Shown piece after piece: positions 61,019-64,000 of a stretch of DNA of 64,000 nt. The stretch comes from Bdellovibrio sp047344985 (GTDB lineage: Bacteria > Bdellovibrionota > Bdellovibrionia > Bdellovibrionales > Bdellovibrionaceae), in contig NZ_CP178861.1 in the NCBI RefSeq assembly GCF_047344985.1, positions 2,480,001 to 2,544,000 of the forward strand, written 5' to 3'. The number at the start of each line of letters is the position of its first letter. Position 1 is the first letter of the stretch. The position numbers and the translations under genes were made by a program. The notes beneath the pieces are model-generated. The model was not told the DNA's origin and did no database searches. It worked only from the letters and a program-made list of their open reading frames with translations.

Positions 61019-61322
61019 AAAGAAAAGCCCCACTATGAAGTACTTAGAGCAGCTTGCAGGAAGGTCTTTGACCTTGGGCGGACTTTTAGAATCTCTTCGT
61101 TTGGCCGAGGAAAAATCCCTCACGACTTTTGCAAAAACTCTGCATATTTCACCGTCGCATCTTTGTGATATTGAAAAAGGCCGCAAATCCGTGAGCCCTG
61201 CTCGAGCGGCTGACTTTGCCACCATTCTGGGAAAATCAAAATCACAATTTATACGGTTGGCTCTTCAAGATGAACTGACAAGATCAGGCTTGAAGTTTAA
61301 AGTTCATGTGGAAGTGGCTTAA
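61008..61322 (+). CDS. HigA-type antitoxin with helix-turn-helix
   Basis: 104 residues from the ATG at 61008 (GAGG upstream). The middle holds an HTH (TFAKTLHISPSHLCDIEKGR, the Cro/C1 pattern), with a helical N-terminus and a strand-like C-terminus for toxin binding. Likely binds the toxin and the twin operators at 60682 and 60714. A bidirectional terminator follows. Confidence 0.88.
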   Translation: MSTKKKSPTMKYLEQLAGRSLTLGGLLESLRLAEEKSLTTFAKTLHISPSHLCDIEKGRKSVSPARAADFATILGKSKSQFIRLALQDELTRSGLKFKVHVEVA

Positions 61323-61330
61323 GCAGTCCT

Positions 61331-61360
61331 AAAAAAGCCCCGGAAATCCGGGGCTTTTTT
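61331..61360. terminator. Bidirectional terminator between antitoxin and ABC gene
   Basis: GCCCCGG pairs with CCGGGGC over AAAT. Six A residues precede and seven T residues follow, so it ends transcripts from both sides. The stop codon of the convergent ABC gene lies at its edge. Confidence 0.88.
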
Positions 61361-64000
61361 TACACCAAACTTTCTTCGATTTCTTCTTTTGAAAACTCTG
61401 TGGGCCTGCGGATGGATTTGACTTCTCCGGCAGAGATCTCGACGATCTGATCACAGTCGGCAATGGTTCCTAGGCGATGCGCAATGATGAGCATCGTGAC
61501 GCCCGTGAATGATTGACGAATTACTTTCTGCAACAACGCATCTGTTTGCACATCAACGCTGGCCGTGGCTTCATCCATCACAATCACGCGGGCTTTTGTT
61601 AACAAGGCACGCGCCAAACACAAAAGCTGTCTTTGACCTTGGCTTAGATTCAACCCGCCTTCTGTCACTGGCGAATGAAGTCCTTGCGGAAGGTCTGAAA
61701 CATACTCCCACATCGAAGCATGTCTTAAAGCGCCGATCACTTCTTCATCTGTGTATTCATTGTAGCGATCCAAGTTGTTACGAATCGTTCCCATGAAAAG
61801 TGTCGGGTCCTGCGGAATGATCGCAAGGCTGCGACGAAGTTTTTCTAAAGGTACTGACGCTGTTTCAACTCCATCAATCACGATGCGTCCGTCTTCGGCT
61901 TCAATAAATCTAAAAAGCGATTGGAAGAACGTGCTCTTCCCAGAACCTGTGCGACCAATGATGCCCACGCGACTTCCCGCTTCGACTTTAAAAGTGATTC
62001 CTTTTAAAACCAAAGGCAGATGATCGGCGTAGCGGATTTTCAAATTCTCGACGGAAATTTCACCAAACTCCGGCCATGTCGGACGAAGAGGTTCAGCGCT
62101 TGGCTTCAGCACTGATTTTTCCGAAGGAAGATTTGAGAAAAATTTCAAGCGTTCAATCGAAGTCATGCGTGATTCGATATCGGCAAAGACACGAACGCCC
62201 CAGTTTAAAAATCCCCAGAACGACAACGAATACAAAGTCACAAGACCCGCGGTTCCCGCATCCATCACACCTGCATACGCAGACAAGGTCACACCGATGG
62301 TTGTCGTCATTGAAATAAGTCCCCCAATCAGAGGAATGCGTGACGAGAACCAACGGTTGATCAAGTAGTGCGAATAAAACATGCGTTGGCTGTGCGCAAG
62401 CTTGTCATAGAAGTTACGCATAAACCAAGACGTTTTATTAAAGCTGCGAATCACAATCAAACCTTGCAGGCTTTCTTTGAAATGCGCATAACGAGGAGAT
62501 CTCGCCACACTGTCGAAGCGTTTCACTTCGCGCGCGGGACGACGATAGTCTCTTTGTAAAACGTAATACAACGCCATCACAGGACCAATCACCACGATCA
62601 TCAAAGGCATCAATCCTAAGATCAGAACCAAGGACACGACGACTTGTAAGAAGCAGTGAACGGCCGAGTCAAAACTCCATTGCAAATACACATCCACAGA
62701 TTCAATATCGCGAGAGAATCTTTGGATGATACGACCAATCGGTGTCGAATCAAAAAATCTCACTGGCGAATACAAAACACTTTTCAGCATTTTATCGTGC
62801 ATGTTTTTACCGGCACGAATTCCGCGCTCTAACCAGAAAAGATGATTTAATAGCGAGCCCACAAGAACTGACAAACCAATCAAACCGTATATTCCTACAG
62901 CCGACAAAGCTGTCCACTGAGTTTGATGATCCGAATAATATGACAGCCACGCTTTTTGCAAAAGCGGAAGCAAAGTCACGCCAACCGCCCCACAAAGAAG
63001 CACAGTTAAAATCAATGGCTTCGTATAACGGCCATCACCACCGAGTGAGCTGATGTAATCCCAGTAGACGGAGCCTTTCACGGCTCCGACTTCGCGCTCT
63101 TCATCTTCTGTCACGCGGGATTTTTTATCATTCACACTTTCAACGGCTTTAGCTTCCTCGGCTTCCATTGCGAGATTTTGACTTTCGGTTTTGCCCGCGT
63201 CAGCACCTTCAACGGACTCCTGCTCGCCTTGCGTTTTTCCGTGTTCTTTATAAAACTCTGCAAAAGGCTCGCAGACTTTCAAAAGTTCTTCGAAAGTGCC
63301 AGAGCCTTTGATGACACCGTCTTCAATAAAGATCACTTGATCAAATTGTGGCAAGTACTCCAAACGATGCGTCACCACGATGCGCGTGATATCTTTCCAA
63401 GCGCCAAAAATCAGACGGTCACACAAAAGTTTTTCTGTATCCGCATCCACAGCAGAAAGAGGATCATCTAATAAAACCAACTGAGGCTTGCGCAAATAAG
63501 CACGTGCCAAAGCGACACGCTGTTTTTGACCGCCAGAAAGGTTCACACCTTTTTCGCCGATCTCTGTACGAAGCCCGCCCGACCATTCTTTCAAGTCACG
63601 ACTTAAGCAGCTGTTATGCAAAGAACGACGGAGTTCTTCTTTAGAAACATCTTCCCCGAAAGAAAGATTCTCTAAAAGAGTGCTATTAATAATGTACGCC
63701 TCTTGAGGCACATAGGCCATGCGCGGTCTTTCACCTTTTTCTAGAGGCGAAAATTCAACCGTTCCTTTTGTAACCGGCACTTCACCAAGCAAACCATAAA
63801 GAAGAGAACTTTTCCCTGAGCCTACAGGTCCAACGATCGCCAAAGACTGCCCTGGTTTTACGTTCACATCTACACCGCGCAAAACATCTTCTTGCGAACC
63901 AGGATAAGTGACTGTGACATTTTGCAATGTCACTCCCACCGGCGTATCAAGTTTCGTGTTTTCAACGGTAGAGATTTCCACTTCATCTTGCTTTAAGAAA
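61360..64000 (-). CDS. ABCC-type ABC exporter, both halves fused (partial)
   Basis: The frame is open to the window edge, so the first membrane domain lies outside. What is here is about 880 residues: NBD1 (GPVGSGKSS, LSGGQKQRV, VLLDDPLSAVD with the degenerate Asp), an acidic/Gly-Glu linker (about 250-300), a second six-helix membrane domain, and NBD2 (GRTGSGKST, LSQGQRQLL, IVMDEATASVD with catalytic Glu). This is the full-length MRP-like layout. The pair at 33157-36811 is the split version of the same type. Substrate unknown. Confidence 0.92.
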   Translation of the reverse strand, partial: FLKQDEVEISTVENTKLDTPVGVTLQNVTVTYPGSQEDVLRGVDVNVKPGQSLAIVGPVGSGKSSLLYGLLGEVPVTKGTVEFSPLEKGERPRMAYVPQEAYIINSTLLENLSFGEDVSKEELRRSLHNSCLSRDLKEWSGGLRTEIGEKGVNLSGGQKQRVALARAYLRKPQLVLLDDPLSAVDADTEKLLCDRLIFGAWKDITRIVVTHRLEYLPQFDQVIFIEDGVIKGSGTFEELLKVCEPFAEFYKEHGKTQGEQESVEGADAGKTESQNLAMEAEEAKAVESVNDKKSRVTEDEEREVGAVKGSVYWDYISSLGGDGRYTKPLILTVLLCGAVGVTLLPLLQKAWLSYYSDHQTQWTALSAVGIYGLIGLSVLVGSLLNHLFWLERGIRAGKNMHDKMLKSVLYSPVRFFDSTPIGRIIQRFSRDIESVDVYLQWSFDSAVHCFLQVVVSLVLILGLMPLMIVVIGPVMALYYVLQRDYRRPAREVKRFDSVARSPRYAHFKESLQGLIVIRSFNKTSWFMRNFYDKLAHSQRMFYSHYLINRWFSSRIPLIGGLISMTTTIGVTLSAYAGVMDAGTAGLVTLYSLSFWGFLNWGVRVFADIESRMTSIERLKFFSNLPSEKSVLKPSAEPLRPTWPEFGEISVENLKIRYADHLPLVLKGITFKVEAGSRVGIIGRTGSGKSTFFQSLFRFIEAEDGRIVIDGVETASVPLEKLRRSLAIIPQDPTLFMGTIRNNLDRYNEYTDEEVIGALRHASMWEYVSDLPQGLHSPVTEGGLNLSQGQRQLLCLARALLTKARVIVMDEATASVDVQTDALLQKVIRQSFTGVTMLIIAHRLGTIADCDQIVEISAGEVKSIRRPTEFSKEEIEESLV

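Noticed and set aside
1..64000. tRNA, rRNA or CRISPR arrays
   Set aside because: No cloverleaf with a CCA-type end, no rRNA stretches and no regularly spaced direct repeats were seen in the gaps.

Overview
The window looks like chromosomal DNA from a predatory or free-living member of Bdellovibrionota (Bdellovibrio-like). This is an inference from style rather than from a marker gene. The pointers are dense packing, many exported proteins with no recognisable family, lipoprotein-like N-termini ending in FQNC or YQNC, PilZ (c-di-GMP receptor) domains on unusual partners, a DUF222-like HNH nuclease, and ABCC-type exporters. I saw no rRNA, tRNA, prophage, insertion sequence or CRISPR array.

Layout. 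0-5 kb: a small alpha/beta hydrolase, two tiny ORFs with strong ribosome-binding sites, exported proteins, a MerR regulator divergent from a membrane protein, an exported BPL-N amidotransferase-like protein and a group III truncated haemoglobin. 5-8.4 kb: a peroxide-defence locus, oxyR divergent from ahpC-ahpF, with an OxyR-type half operator and a large multi-hairpin element between ahpC and ahpF. 8.4-16.7 kb: a Cache-HAMP sensor without an output domain, a phospholipase D-family lipoprotein, a VOC protein, pepN, folE and a membrane PilZ protein. 16.7-27 kb: a block of exported and heme-binding proteins. It contains a CXXCH-containing porin-like protein, a YceI protein, and a four-gene operon of two proteins with c-type heme motifs, a Tat-exported DUF1501-like protein and a lipoprotein, followed by a beta-barrel protein and a BNR-repeat protein. 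27-38 kb: an HNH nuclease, a possible non-coding RNA, a two-gene exported-protein operon, an FAD amine oxidase, a 2OG-Fe(II) oxygenase overlapping a split ABCC exporter, and mgtE. 38-42.5 kb: two copies of a structured repeat flank a stretch of odd codon use with a cyclic-nucleotide-gated K+ channel. The second copy follows a subtilisin-like protease fused to PilZ. 42.6-55.4 kb: DUF502, a conserved unknown protein, ftsH, pepA, apaG, a GNAT enzyme, pdxH, an FKBP lipoprotein and the overlapping tatA-selD-mnmH operon. 55.4-64 kb: an LtaS-like phosphatase/transferase co-transcribed with a two-component system, a HigBA-like toxin-antitoxin pair with twin operators, and the C-terminal part of a fused ABCC exporter leaving the window.

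The most unusual item is a pair of about 170-bp elements (38228-38399 and 40406-40575). Each lies just behind a stop codon, in the sense direction of the preceding gene. They share a conserved core of 87-89 bp, but the two internal hairpins and the 33-bp inverted arms differ in sequence between copies while staying self-complementary. That is a covariation pattern expected of a selected RNA or single-stranded DNA structure. A second, smaller repeat pair (around 15.15 and 28.5 kb), a subtilase-TM-PilZ fusion, the DUF1501/cytochrome operon and the tandem tiny ORFs near 1 kb are the other items most worth following up.
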